DNA from: Lachnospiraceae bacterium NC2004
GTDB taxonomy: Bacteria; Bacillota; Clostridia; Lachnospirales; Lachnospiraceae
Direction of reading: 5' to 3'
DNA length: 56,416 bases
Assembly: GCA_000621905.1 (NCBI GenBank)
Contig: JHXB01000016.1
Location: forward strand, 1-56,416
A program made the position numbers and the translations under genes. The notes under the pieces were generated by a model. It worked only from the letters and a program-made list of their open reading frames with translations, was not told where the DNA came from and did no database searches. Shown here in pieces: positions 43,149 through 51,986 of the stretch (the stretch's first letter is position 1; each line of letters begins with the position of its first letter).

Positions 43149-44192
43149 ATGAAGAGACCATTTAAGAACGGTTTAGTAAGAGTAGCATCAGCTTTACTTT
43201 TTGGTGCGATGATAGCAGGTACATTTACAGGCTGCGGCGGCAGCAAGGAGAGTGCAGGCTCTAATACAATTAAGATTACTAATGTTTCTTATGATCCTAC
43301 CAGAGAGCTTTATGAGGAGTACAATAAAGCATTTGTTAAATACTATAAAGAAGAGAAGGGCAAGGATGTTGAGATAACTCAGTCACACGGTGGCTCAGGT
43401 GGACAGGCTCGTTCGGTTGTTGAGGGTGCTGACGCAGATGTTGTTACTTTGGCACTTGCTCATGATATTACTTTGATTGAGGAAGCAGGGCTTATCGAGC
43501 CTAAATGGATAGATGAATTTGATCTTGATTCATCTCCATATACTTCAACAATCGTTTTCCTTGTAAGAAAGGGTAACGAGAAAGGTCTTAATGACTGGGA
43601 TGACCTTATTAAAGACGGTGTAGAGATTATCACTCCCGATCCTAAATCATCAGGTGGGGCTTGTTGGAACTTCCTTGCAGCATGGCATTATGCCGACCTT
43701 AAATTTGGTGGCGACGAAGCTAAGATTAAAGATTTCGTTAAGTCTATATATGACAACGTAACTGTTATGGATTCAGGTGCAAGAGGAGCTACAACGACAT
43801 TTGTAGAAAATGGACAGGGTGACGTTCTTCTTGCTTGGGAGAATGAGGCTATAGCTACAGTAACTGAGTATCCTGACGAGTATGAGATCATCAGTCCTAG
43901 CGTTAGTATCTTGGCTCAGCCTTCAGTTGCTATCGTTGATGAAAATGCTAAAAAGAACGGTACTGAAGAAGTTTCTAAGGACTATCTTGAATACCTTTAT
44001 TCTGAGGATGCACAGAGAATTATCGGAAAAAACGGATACAGACCTTCTAACGAGGCTGTACTTAAGGAATTTGCAGACAAGTTTGATCTTAATATGAATT
44101 TGACCAACATCAATGAATTTGGTGGCTGGGACAAGGCATATGAGGACTTCTTTAAGGATGGGGCAATCTTTGACGAGATTCATCAAAAATAA
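43149..44192 (+). CDS. sbp: Sulfate/thiosulfate ABC transporter binding lipoprotein
   Basis: This 347-residue lipoprotein (lipobox TFTGC) has the sulfate-binding-protein signature. ITNVSYDPTRELYEEYNKAF opens the mature part, QSHGGSGGQARSV lines the anion site, DADVVTLALA follows, and TPDPKSSGGACWNFLAAW is the second binding stretch. It captures sulfate or thiosulfate outside the membrane for the CysTWA importer encoded next. A hairpin between this gene and cysT probably keeps binding-protein mRNA more abundant. No cys assimilation genes adjoin. Confidence 0.95.
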   Translation: MKRPFKNGLVRVASALLFGAMIAGTFTGCGGSKESAGSNTIKITNVSYDPTRELYEEYNKAFVKYYKEEKGKDVEITQSHGGSGGQARSVVEGADADVVTLALAHDITLIEEAGLIEPKWIDEFDLDSSPYTSTIVFLVRKGNEKGLNDWDDLIKDGVEIITPDPKSSGGACWNFLAAWHYADLKFGGDEAKIKDFVKSIYDNVTVMDSGARGATTTFVENGQGDVLLAWENEAIATVTEYPDEYEIISPSVSILAQPSVAIVDENAKKNGTEEVSKDYLEYLYSEDAQRIIGKNGYRPSNEAVLKEFADKFDLNMNLTNINEFGGWDKAYEDFFKDGAIFDEIHQK

Positions 44193-44228
44193 TAATCGCT
44201 TATAAGTAGGGGATGTATGTTGATATAT

Positions 44229-44256
44229 GCAGTGGGGAATTATTATTCTCCACTGC
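44229..44256 (+). terminator. Hairpin between sbp and cysT
   Basis: Arms GCAGTGGGGAAT and ATTCTCCACTGC (one mismatch) close a TATT loop without a T run. It is more likely an mRNA-stabilising or processing stem than a full terminator. Confidence 0.6.
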
Positions 44257-44283
44257 TATTACTGTATTTTGGAGGTACATATT

Positions 44284-45132
44284 ATGAGCAAGACTAAAAG
44301 CTTTAAAGGAGGAAGGGTGATACCAGGCTTCGGTTTATCATTTGGAATCACTATCGCAATGCTTTCTATATTGATTTTGATTCCGCTTGCGTCCGTGTTA
44401 TTTCAGTCATTCAGGCTTTCTCCAAAAGAGTTTTTTGAAATAGTAACTATGCCTAACGTTCTATATGCATTTGCCACAAGTATAGGATGCGCTTTAATTG
44501 CGGCTTTGATTAACTGCTTTTTTGGAGTGATACTCGCGTGGGTTTTGGTCAGATATGAGTTCCCGGGAAAGAGGATTATGGATGGAATGATAGAGCTTCC
44601 GTTCTGCCTTCCTACAGCAGTAGCAGGTATTACGTTATCTAAAATGTATTCTACCAAGGGCGAGATAGGTGGACCTTTATATGAATGGTTTGGAATAAAG
44701 ATTAGTTATACCCACATTGGACTCATCGTTGCACTTGTATTTATCGGTATACCTTTTGTTGTGAGAGCAATTCAACCGGTTTTGGAGAAACTTGATTCAC
44801 AGTATGAAGAGGCTGCATATATATTAGGAGCCAAGAAGCTTACTACTTTTTATAGGGTTATACTTCCTGAGTTAAAACCTGCATTGCTTACCGGTTTCGG
44901 GTTAGCATTTGCAAGAGGAATAGGAGAGTACGGAAGTGTAATCTATATATCGGGTAACAATGAGAAAGAACACACTCAGGTTATATCTTACATAATTATG
45001 CAGAAGCTTAATTATCTTGAGTACGAGAGTGCGACTGCAATCGCGCTAATTATGCTTATTATTTCATTCTTGCTTTTATTGTTTATTAATATAGTTCAGA
45101 TCCGTCAATCTAGGCGAGTAAGTAATGTATAG
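44284..45132 (+). CDS. cysT: Sulfate ABC transporter permease CysT
   Basis: The protein has 282 residues from the ATG at 44284, placed after TTTGGAGGTAC; the longer frame begins inside the upstream hairpin. There are six helices, the LPFCLPTAVAGITL stretch typical of CysT, and the ATPase-docking EAA loop (EEAAYILGAKKLTTFYRVIL). It forms the pore with CysW, whose gene begins 11 bases on. Confidence 0.95.
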   Translation: MSKTKSFKGGRVIPGFGLSFGITIAMLSILILIPLASVLFQSFRLSPKEFFEIVTMPNVLYAFATSIGCALIAALINCFFGVILAWVLVRYEFPGKRIMDGMIELPFCLPTAVAGITLSKMYSTKGEIGGPLYEWFGIKISYTHIGLIVALVFIGIPFVVRAIQPVLEKLDSQYEEAAYILGAKKLTTFYRVILPELKPALLTGFGLAFARGIGEYGSVIYISGNNEKEHTQVISYIIMQKLNYLEYESATAIALIMLIISFLLLLFINIVQIRQSRRVSNV

Positions 45133-45143
45133 GAGGTGGTTTT

Positions 45144-46025
45144 GTGGCTTATTTAAATGGTGATGAGCGAAAAGAGCTTGCTGTCAAAACTACCAGAAGG
45201 AGCAAGCCTGTAGTTAAGTGGATTCTTATAAGCGTGAGCGCTCTGTTTATATTCTTTATGCTGATTCTTCCTTTGATATCAGTTATTGTCAACTCTTTAA
45301 AAGAGGGATTTGATTTCTATTTCAAGTCTATAAGTACTGAATATGTTAGGGCTGCGCTTTTAGTTACTTTACTTGCAACTGTGATTACGGTTATAGTTAA
45401 CACATTCTTTGGAATAATGGCATCATGGCTACTTACAAAGTTTTCTTTCAAAGGCAAGCAGTTTCTTGCAACATTGATTGATATTCCATTTTCAATTTCG
45501 CCTGTAATTGCCGGCCTTGCGTACATTATGACATTTGGCCGTTCAGGATGGGCAAAGCCTGTTGTCGACTTTATCAATTCTACATTTGGAACGGATATAA
45601 AGATTGTATTTGCGATTCCGGGCGTTGTTTTAGCGACTATATTTGTGACATTTCCTTTTATTTCAAGAGAGCTTATTCCTGTGTTAAATGCTGAAGGGAC
45701 CGACGAAGAGGAAGCGGCGTCGCTTATGGGTGCTAACGGATGGACGATATTTAAGAGAGTTACATTTCCACATATGAAATGGGCGCTTATATACGGAATT
45801 ATACTTTGTACAGCAAGGGCTTTAGGAGAGTTTGGTGCGGTAAATGCTTTATCTAAGACAAGAGGTGAGACGTTTACACTTCCGCTTGAGATAGACGCGC
45901 TTTATCTTGCGGGTTCCGCAGATTCGATAACGGCTTCATTTGCAGTATCATCAATACTCGTGATTATTGCTGTTATTGTCTTGATTCTTAGAAATATATT
46001 TGAGCATAAGTCTAAGGCGATGTAG
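45144..46025 (+). CDS. cysW: Sulfate ABC transporter permease CysW
   Basis: This 293-residue protein starts at GTG after AGGAGGTGG. It has six helices, DIPFSISPVIAGLAY as in CysW and the docking loop EEEAASLMGANGWTIFKRVT, then GEFGAVNALSKTRGETFTLP typical of the family. It is the second pore subunit, 11 bases before cysA. Confidence 0.95.
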   Translation: MAYLNGDERKELAVKTTRRSKPVVKWILISVSALFIFFMLILPLISVIVNSLKEGFDFYFKSISTEYVRAALLVTLLATVITVIVNTFFGIMASWLLTKFSFKGKQFLATLIDIPFSISPVIAGLAYIMTFGRSGWAKPVVDFINSTFGTDIKIVFAIPGVVLATIFVTFPFISRELIPVLNAEGTDEEEAASLMGANGWTIFKRVTFPHMKWALIYGIILCTARALGEFGAVNALSKTRGETFTLPLEIDALYLAGSADSITASFAVSSILVIIAVIVLILRNIFEHKSKAM

Positions 46026-46036
46026 GAGGGTGTGCT

Positions 46037-47146
46037 ATGTACGTTGAGCTTAAGAATATTAACAAATCATATGGAGATTTTAAGGCATCTAAAGATGTCA
46101 ATTTGGGAATAGAGAAGGGGAGTCTGGTTGCTCTTTTAGGGCCTTCGGGTTCCGGTAAGACCACTATATTAAGGATGATTGCAGGCTTAGAAAGACCTGA
46201 CAGCGGAGATATCATGATCGACGGGGTGAGAGTCAATGATGTGTCACCATCTGAGAGAGGAATCGGGTTTGTGTTCCAGAATTACGCATTGTTCAGATAT
46301 ATGACGGTTTATGAGAATATTGCGTTCGGACTTGAGATTAAGAAAATGCCTAAGAAAGAGATTAAAGCAAGGGTTGAAGAGCTTATTGAACTCACCGGAT
46401 TAAAGGGCTTTGAGAAGCGTTACCCTAATCAGCTTTCGGGTGGTCAGAGGCAGAGAGTTGCATTTGCAAGAGCGTTAGCACCGAATCCAAGCCTGTTGCT
46501 TCTTGATGAGCCTTTTGCTGCGATTGATGCCAAGGTTAGACAGGAGCTTAGAAGCTGGCTTAGAGAAATGATTTACAAGGTTGGGATTACCAGCATTTTT
46601 GTAACTCATGATCAGGATGAGGCGGTTGAGGTTGCCGATCAGATTATTGTAACCAACAAGGGAAGAGTCGAGCAGATTGGAACTCCTAAGGAGATATACA
46701 AGAATCCGGACACGCCTTTTGTGTCAGAGTTTATCGGGCGTTCCACTCTTATTGAGGATTATCACAAGCTTAAAGGGTTTGAGAAGGGCGATTACAAGGG
46801 AGCTATAGTGAGACCTGAGTTTGTTGAGGCGTTTAAGGCAGACAACAAAGTGTTCTCGGATGTCATAGACTGTTCCGAGGAGGGAGTGGTTACCGATATT
46901 TTATTTAGGGGTAACAGCTTAGAGCTCAAGCTAAATGTAAATGGCATCGAGCTCACCACCTTTAGATCGTTAGAGAGAAGAAAGGTTGAGATAGGCGAGA
47001 AAATGCGTGTTATCATATACAGGTTATATGCGGTAGATGACGAGAAAGCCTATCTTTTGGAGAATCAGGAGCTTAAGAATAAGGACATAAAGAACAGGAG
47101 ATTAGAGGCTTATCTTTACTCAAGTGATGGATATTTCGTAGTCTGA
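46037..47146 (+). CDS. cysA: Sulfate ABC transporter ATP-binding protein CysA
   Basis: This 369-residue ATPase powers sulfate uptake. Walker A is GPSGSGKTTILRM, the Q loop FVFQNYALF, the signature LSGGQRQRVAFARAL, Walker B LLLDEPFAAID and the switch His in VTHDQDEAVEV. A C-terminal TOBE-like regulatory domain (about 240-345) has the IVRPEFVEAF stretch. The last 25 residues are an extra charged tail. It ends the sbp-cysTWA operon. Confidence 0.95.
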   Translation: MYVELKNINKSYGDFKASKDVNLGIEKGSLVALLGPSGSGKTTILRMIAGLERPDSGDIMIDGVRVNDVSPSERGIGFVFQNYALFRYMTVYENIAFGLEIKKMPKKEIKARVEELIELTGLKGFEKRYPNQLSGGQRQRVAFARALAPNPSLLLLDEPFAAIDAKVRQELRSWLREMIYKVGITSIFVTHDQDEAVEVADQIIVTNKGRVEQIGTPKEIYKNPDTPFVSEFIGRSTLIEDYHKLKGFEKGDYKGAIVRPEFVEAFKADNKVFSDVIDCSEEGVVTDILFRGNSLELKLNVNGIELTTFRSLERRKVEIGEKMRVIIYRLYAVDDEKAYLLENQELKNKDIKNRRLEAYLYSSDGYFVV

Positions 47147-47273
47147 TTATCGGTTTTGTACATTTCCCTAAAAATGTCAGATGAGATTACCTAAGCATTG
47201 TAGATTTTGGGTATTTAATTTTATTTGGATTTTTGATATAATTTGCCATTATAGATTGAAAGTGAGTGTTTGG

Positions 47274-48290
47274 GTGAAACTAATAACATTTGTTGTACCA
47301 TGCTATAATTCGGGATCGTTCATGCATAAGACAATCAATAGCTTACTTTTGTGTGGGGATAAATGCGAGATAGTTATAATCAACGATGGCTCGACCGATA
47401 ATACAGGTGCGGTAGCAGATTCATTTGCTGCTAAATATCTGGATATCGTCAAGGTAGTTCATCAGGAGAACGGCGGACACGGTGCAGGTATTATGGCCGG
47501 TTTAAGGGAGGCTACCGGAGCTTTCTTTAAGGTAGTGGATTCTGACGACTGGATTGATGAAGGAACAGTAGATTCTTATCTTAAGCATTTGTCTGAGCTT
47601 AATGATACAGATTGTGACTTGCTCTTGACCGATTATTGTTATGATTATAGTGGGAATTTCGATATAGATATATTGGCTTATGACAATGCGATTGAGCCTT
47701 CTAAACTTCTTACCTGGGACGAACTTGGAAGGTTTACCGTTACACAGTATCCTACGATTCATTCTGTGACCTTCAGGACATCTCTTTTAAGAGATTGCGG
47801 AATGGAGCTTCCGAAGCATACATTTTATGAGGACAACCTTTATGTATACTATCCTTTGCCTCATGTCAGAAAGCTTTACTATATGCATGAAGTATTAGAG
47901 CACTATTTTATAGGGCGTCCGGGTCAGTCGATGTCCGAGAGCAGTATGAAGAGTCATTATGAAGATCAGATTCAGGTTTCCAAGATGCTTTTTGAGGCAT
48001 ATGATCTTAAGAAGATTAAGAAGGAAGACCATAAGCTTGCCAAGCTGATGTATCGAGAGAATGTGCTTATGCTAACTGCGGCTTCTGTTTTTGCGAGACT
48101 TAACAAGGATAGATCGAGTGAGGCTGACTACAAGAGGATGTGGAGAGATGTCTATAAGGCAGATAAGCGAACCACTACGAGAATCAGACTTGCAAGCTAT
48201 GCTACATTGGTGAGTTTGCCGGGACCTCTTGGCAGAACTATTGCTCTTAGCAGCTATAAGATGATGCATAGATTTTTGAAATTTAATTGA
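47274..48290 (+). CDS. Family 2 glycosyltransferase
   Basis: The protein has 338 residues from the GTG at 47274 (site AAAGTGAG). The frame continues upstream, but the extension is not family-like and would precede the usual first strand KLITFVVPCYNS. GT-A motifs are IINDGSTDNTG, HQENGGHGAG and the metal-site VDSDDW. The rest is helical with no clear membrane segment, as in capsule or teichoic-acid glycosyltransferases. The donor and acceptor are unknown. It stands alone after cysA and is closed by its own terminator. Confidence 0.88.
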   Translation: MKLITFVVPCYNSGSFMHKTINSLLLCGDKCEIVIINDGSTDNTGAVADSFAAKYLDIVKVVHQENGGHGAGIMAGLREATGAFFKVVDSDDWIDEGTVDSYLKHLSELNDTDCDLLLTDYCYDYSGNFDIDILAYDNAIEPSKLLTWDELGRFTVTQYPTIHSVTFRTSLLRDCGMELPKHTFYEDNLYVYYPLPHVRKLYYMHEVLEHYFIGRPGQSMSESSMKSHYEDQIQVSKMLFEAYDLKKIKKEDHKLAKLMYRENVLMLTAASVFARLNKDRSSEADYKRMWRDVYKADKRTTTRIRLASYATLVSLPGPLGRTIALSSYKMMHRFLKFN

Positions 48291-48295
48291 AATTA

Positions 48296-48325
48296 TGCCG
48301 ATGCGTTAGTATCGGCAGTTTTTTA
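48296..48325 (+). terminator. Terminator of the glycosyltransferase gene
   Basis: Arms TGCCGAT and ATCGGCA close an 8-base loop and run into G then six T. Confidence 0.88.
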
Positions 48326-48357
48326 TACATTTGTATTGGGGACTGATTCGATATTGG

Positions 48358-48386
48358 TTGATTAGAATGTAACTTTATAGTATAAT
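48358..48386 (+). promoter_or_regulatory. Promoter of the REC-GGDEF gene
   Basis: TTGATT at 48358-48363 and TATAAT at 48381-48386 are 17 bases apart, leaving a leader of about 110 bases. Confidence 0.7.
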
Positions 48387-48501
48387 TGACTATGTGTATC
48401 CATCGCTATTTGAATGTTTTGTTGGGGAGTTGACGAGAGTGATACAGACCAAGCTGAATAATATATAATACCAGTATATAGATGATGAGGATGATTGACA
48501 T

Positions 48502-49821
48502 ATGAATAGTTGGATTGTTGTTGTAGATGACGAGGCGCTTAGCCTTACCAATGCAAGAGAGATATTGGCTTCTGAGGGAATGAAGGTTTCATGCCTTCGC
48601 TCAGGTAAAGATTTGATTAAGTTTATTCATAGGAATACACCGGATCTTATTCTGATGGATGTTCTTATGCCTGATATGGATGGATTTGAGACGTTTCGTC
48701 AATTGAGACAGACGGAAGATGAATTATGTCTTAAGCGTACCCCTGTCATTTTCCTAACAGGGGAAGGAGACAGTGAGACTGAGAGGCGCGGATTGGCAGA
48801 AGGAGCTTCCGATTTTGTACATAAGCCTATTAACAAGAATGTTTTACTTGGACGAATCACTAATGTTATTGACAATTCCAACAGGATTAAGAGCTTAACC
48901 GAGGAGGCTTCTCTTGACAAGCTTACCGGTTTTCTTAACAAGTCAAGCGGAACTGCTAAGATTACAAGGTATGTTCGTGAAAATGATGGAGCTTTGATGG
49001 TTATTGATCTTGATAATTTTAAGCTTGTCAATGATCTGTACGGCCATGATATGGGGGACAGAGTCTTAGAGGCATTTGCCAAGGTTGTTAAGCGCAATAT
49101 CAGAGATAATGATGTTATTTCGAGGGTTGGTGGAGATGAGTTTATGGGATTCTTTACTAATCTTCATGATAAGAGTGCAGTTGAGTCGATTGTTACGAGA
49201 CTTAACAATCAGTTTTATAACAGTTGTGAAGAACTGATGGGAGAGGGGTTCAATATACCAATCGGTATATCGGCTGGTGTTGTTTTTGTTCCGGAATATG
49301 GAAGAGACTATAAGATATTGTTCCAGTATGCGGATGGTATTCTTTACAAGGTTAAACAGAACGGCAAGCATGGATATGATATATATGGTGAGACGATAAC
49401 ATTTGACGGAGAATTCGATATACACGATCAGATGGAGAGGCTGACCCGTCTGGTTGAAGAGCGAGGAATTAAGCAAGGCGCGATGTTTTTGGGGCAGGAC
49501 GCATTTACATCCAGCTATCGTTATATAATTCGTATGATTACAAGGAATAAGAGACATGCCCTTAAGGTATTATTCTCGCTAAGTCCTGTCAATGCCAACG
49601 ATAGTATCGAAGATACGGTTTATGAATTCGGTGAAGTGTTTAAGAACAACTTGAGAAAATGTGACATAATAATGCTTACGAAAGAGAGATTTTTCTTTAT
49701 GTTGTTGCCGGATTTTGAGGATGACGAAGCAGATGCTGTTATAGAACGCGTTCTTAATTTGTGGAATGAGAATGAACTTAGTAAGACGGTTAAAGTAGAT
49801 TATATTACAGAGAATATTTGA
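48502..49821 (+). CDS. Response regulator with diguanylate cyclase domain (REC-GGDEF)
   Basis: This 439-residue protein resembles PleD in plan. A receiver domain (about 1-125) has VVDDEA for the metal, the phospho-accepting Asp in ILMDVLMPDMDG, the switch Thr in VIFLTGEG and Lys in VHKPI. A GGDEF domain follows (about 140-300), with DLDNFKLVNDLYGHDMGD and an intact GGDEF near residue 211. The last 130 residues form an extra alpha/beta domain whose pattern (ALKVLFSLSPVNA, then FFFMLLPDFED) looks like a degenerate second cyclase domain. Phosphorylation should turn on c-di-GMP synthesis. No kinase gene adjoins. The following REC gene is almost contiguous. Confidence 0.92.
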   Translation: MNSWIVVVDDEALSLTNAREILASEGMKVSCLRSGKDLIKFIHRNTPDLILMDVLMPDMDGFETFRQLRQTEDELCLKRTPVIFLTGEGDSETERRGLAEGASDFVHKPINKNVLLGRITNVIDNSNRIKSLTEEASLDKLTGFLNKSSGTAKITRYVRENDGALMVIDLDNFKLVNDLYGHDMGDRVLEAFAKVVKRNIRDNDVISRVGGDEFMGFFTNLHDKSAVESIVTRLNNQFYNSCEELMGEGFNIPIGISAGVVFVPEYGRDYKILFQYADGILYKVKQNGKHGYDIYGETITFDGEFDIHDQMERLTRLVEERGIKQGAMFLGQDAFTSSYRYIIRMITRNKRHALKVLFSLSPVNANDSIEDTVYEFGEVFKNNLRKCDIIMLTKERFFFMLLPDFEDDEADAVIERVLNLWNENELSKTVKVDYITENI

Positions 49822-49838
49822 TTTTGGAGGATATAGTA

Positions 49839-50606
49839 ATGGGAGAGAATAAGAATGTTGTCACTGTTATGTTTCAGAACAGTGTGGTTGTAAAGGGGAT
49901 AGAAAAGAAACTTGCTGAATTGGGGTACAAGGTATCTTCAATTGTCAATGATTTTGAAAGAGTTAAGATTGTTGCACCAGGAACCGCTTTGTTTGTTCTT
50001 TATCTTCCGAGTGATGTACTCGATGACAAGGCTAAGATTGCGAGCCTCAATCATATCGTTGAGTATGTTAAGGAAGCCGGCAAGAATATGCTTGTAATCG
50101 GAGAAGTGAAGTATCACACGGATATTCAGAGATTGGTTCCGGATATCAAGATGTTTGACTGGGTTAACAGACCTATTGATATGGATAAGTTTCGCTCTAT
50201 TGTTGAGAATGCAATGGAGAATAAGACTGAAGACAGAAAGAAGCGTATCCTGATAGTAGATGATGATCCTTCATATGCCAAGATGGTAAGAGAGTGGATA
50301 AAGGATGTTTATAAGGTTGATGTAGTGACTGCGGGAATGCAGGCTATCAGCTTTCTTCTTAAGGTTCCTGAGGATGACAAGGTGGATCTTATTCTTTTGG
50401 ATTATGAAATGCCTGTTGTTGATGGACCGCAGGTGCTTCAGATGTTAAGACAGGATCCTGCAACCATGCATATACCTGTTATATTCCTAACCGGTATCGG
50501 AACCAAGGAAGCGGTATCTCGAGTTATGGCACTTAAGCCGGATGGTTACATCCTAAAGTCAACTACCAGAGCCGATATATTAGGTTACATAGGTAGCAAA
50601 TTCTAG
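49839..50606 (+). CDS. Response regulator with pseudo-receiver and receiver domain
   Basis: The protein has 255 residues from the ATG at 49839 (site TTGGAGGATAT). The first part (about 1-120) has the length and strand pattern of a receiver domain but no acidic pocket. The second (about 136-255) is a complete receiver: LIVDDDPSYA, the phospho-Asp in ILLDYEMPVVDG, the switch Thr in VIFLTGIG and Lys in YILKST. There is no output domain. The gene starts 17 bases after the REC-GGDEF gene, so the two are likely one signalling unit, this one perhaps passing phosphate or acting as a phosphate sink. Confidence 0.88.
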   Translation: MGENKNVVTVMFQNSVVVKGIEKKLAELGYKVSSIVNDFERVKIVAPGTALFVLYLPSDVLDDKAKIASLNHIVEYVKEAGKNMLVIGEVKYHTDIQRLVPDIKMFDWVNRPIDMDKFRSIVENAMENKTEDRKKRILIVDDDPSYAKMVREWIKDVYKVDVVTAGMQAISFLLKVPEDDKVDLILLDYEMPVVDGPQVLQMLRQDPATMHIPVIFLTGIGTKEAVSRVMALKPDGYILKSTTRADILGYIGSKF

Positions 50607-50668
50607 CTTATAGTGATATAATTTATAACAGTTACTTTATAATTTGTATAATTGATAGGAGGTATACA

Positions 50669-51649
50669 GTGGATAAGATATATGATAGTTCTAAGAACGA
50701 GAGAAATGTTGACGTGCAGAAGGTTGCAATCATCGGATGTGGTTTCGTTGGTTCGTCTGCTGCATTTGCACTTATGGAATCAGGAATGTTTTCAGAGATC
50801 GTGCTTATCGATGCCGACCATAACAAGGCAGACGGTGAGGCGATTGATATCAGTCATGGTGTTCCTTTTGTTAAGCCTATGAAGATATATGCGGGAACAT
50901 ATGATGACATTGTTGATGCCGCAGTTATTGTTATTACTGCAGGTGCAGCTCAGAAACCTGGTGAGACAAGACTTGATCTTGTTAAGAAGAATGTTGGTAT
51001 ATTTAAGAGCATTATTCCTGAGATTAAGAGTCGTAACTGTGAGGGTGTTATCCTTGTGGTAGCCAATCCTGTGGACATTCTTACGTATGTTGCTCAGAAG
51101 CTCTCAGGTTTCCCTGAGAACAGAGTCATCGGTTCGGGTACAGTTCTTGATACAGCGAGACTTAAGAGCAGACTTGGTGATCACTTAAATGTTGACAGCC
51201 GTTCGGTTCATGCGTTTATCATCGGTGAGCATGGAGACAGCGAGCTAGCTGCATGGAGTTCAGCTACTGTTTCGGGAGTTCCGCTTTCAACTTTCTGTGA
51301 GATGAGAGGACATTTTAATCATGAGGAATCTGAGGCGAATATCCAGGAGATGGTTAAGAACAGTGCCTACGAAATCATAGAGAAGAAGCACGCTACTTAT
51401 TACGGAATCGCGATGGCGGTAAGACGTATATGTGCCGCTATCATCGGTGATGAGAAGGCTATCCTTCCTGTGTCAAGTACTATGAAGGGTGAGTACGGCA
51501 TCTATGGTATATCACTCAGTATGCCTGCAATTGTTGGTGAGAACGGTGTAGAAGAGAAGATACCTATCTCTCTTGACGAAGACGAGATTGCTAAGCTTAA
51601 GGAATCTGCAGAGCAGCTCAAGAAGATTGCAGGAGAGTTGGATTTATAA
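50669..51649 (+). CDS. ldh: L-lactate dehydrogenase
   Basis: This 326-residue enzyme reduces pyruvate to L-lactate with NADH. It starts at GTG after AGGAGGT. The Rossmann motif is IIGCGFVGSSAAFAL. The substrate-loop Arg is in QKPGETRLDL, the proton-relay Asp is in SGTVLDTARLKSR and the catalytic His in GEHGDSELAAW. LDH is preferred over malate dehydrogenase because the specificity-loop residue before GETR is Lys-Pro rather than Arg. It is a single-gene unit with a terminator. Confidence 0.95.
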   Translation: MDKIYDSSKNERNVDVQKVAIIGCGFVGSSAAFALMESGMFSEIVLIDADHNKADGEAIDISHGVPFVKPMKIYAGTYDDIVDAAVIVITAGAAQKPGETRLDLVKKNVGIFKSIIPEIKSRNCEGVILVVANPVDILTYVAQKLSGFPENRVIGSGTVLDTARLKSRLGDHLNVDSRSVHAFIIGEHGDSELAAWSSATVSGVPLSTFCEMRGHFNHEESEANIQEMVKNSAYEIIEKKHATYYGIAMAVRRICAAIIGDEKAILPVSSTMKGEYGIYGISLSMPAIVGENGVEEKIPISLDEDEIAKLKESAEQLKKIAGELDL

Positions 51650-51675
51650 TTGTAACATATGATGTTATATGTAAC

Positions 51676-51705
51676 AGCTCGGGCGATAAGCCCGAGCTTT
51701 GTTTA
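51676..51705 (+). terminator. Terminator of ldh
   Basis: Arms AGCTCGGGC and GCCCGAGCT are followed by TTGTTTATA. The stem sequence recurs in the terminators at 51930 and 53688. Confidence 0.9.
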
Positions 51706-51726
51706 TATAAAAAATATGTATTGCAA

Positions 51727-51808
51727 AAGTTATAAAATAGTTATAAAATTATATTGAAGTTATAAAACAGTTATAAAAGAAATTCGAAGTTATAAAATAG
51801 TTATAAAA
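51727..51808. repeat. Three tandem 30-bp repeats, six GTTATAAAA half sites
   Basis: GTTATAAAA occurs at 51729, 51740, 51759, 51770, 51789 and 51800, so the spacings are 11, 19, 11, 19, 11. The 30-base unit holds a 22-base conserved part and an 8-base variable part. The spacing is close to whole helix turns (11 and about 30). It looks like a multi-site protein-binding array between ldh and hipBA. The bases from 51809 to 51929 hold no gene I can support. Confidence 0.8.
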
Positions 51809-51929
51809 ACAAGCTTGCGTATATGCTAGAGTTGAAATGTGGATAAGGGGGCTGAGGTACCCAAGTATGGCGAAATCTCTTTGATTCTCCCAAGGTTTAA
51901 TGAATATATAGAACACTATCAGGAGATAT

Positions 51930-51965
51930 AAACAAAGCTCGGGTGTTTAACCCTAGCTTTAGTTT
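51930..51965 (-). terminator. Terminator of hipA
   Basis: Arms AAAGCTCGGGT and ACCCTAGCTTT (one mismatch). On the minus strand it is followed by GTTTATAT. It lies 22 bases after the hipA stop. Confidence 0.75.
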
Positions 51966-51986
51966 ACATTTCCTTATAATGTATTG

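Noticed and set aside
51727-51808. Possible CRISPR array
   Set aside because: Variable parts are only 8 bases, repeats are built of half sites, and no cas genes are present. A protein-binding array is more likely.
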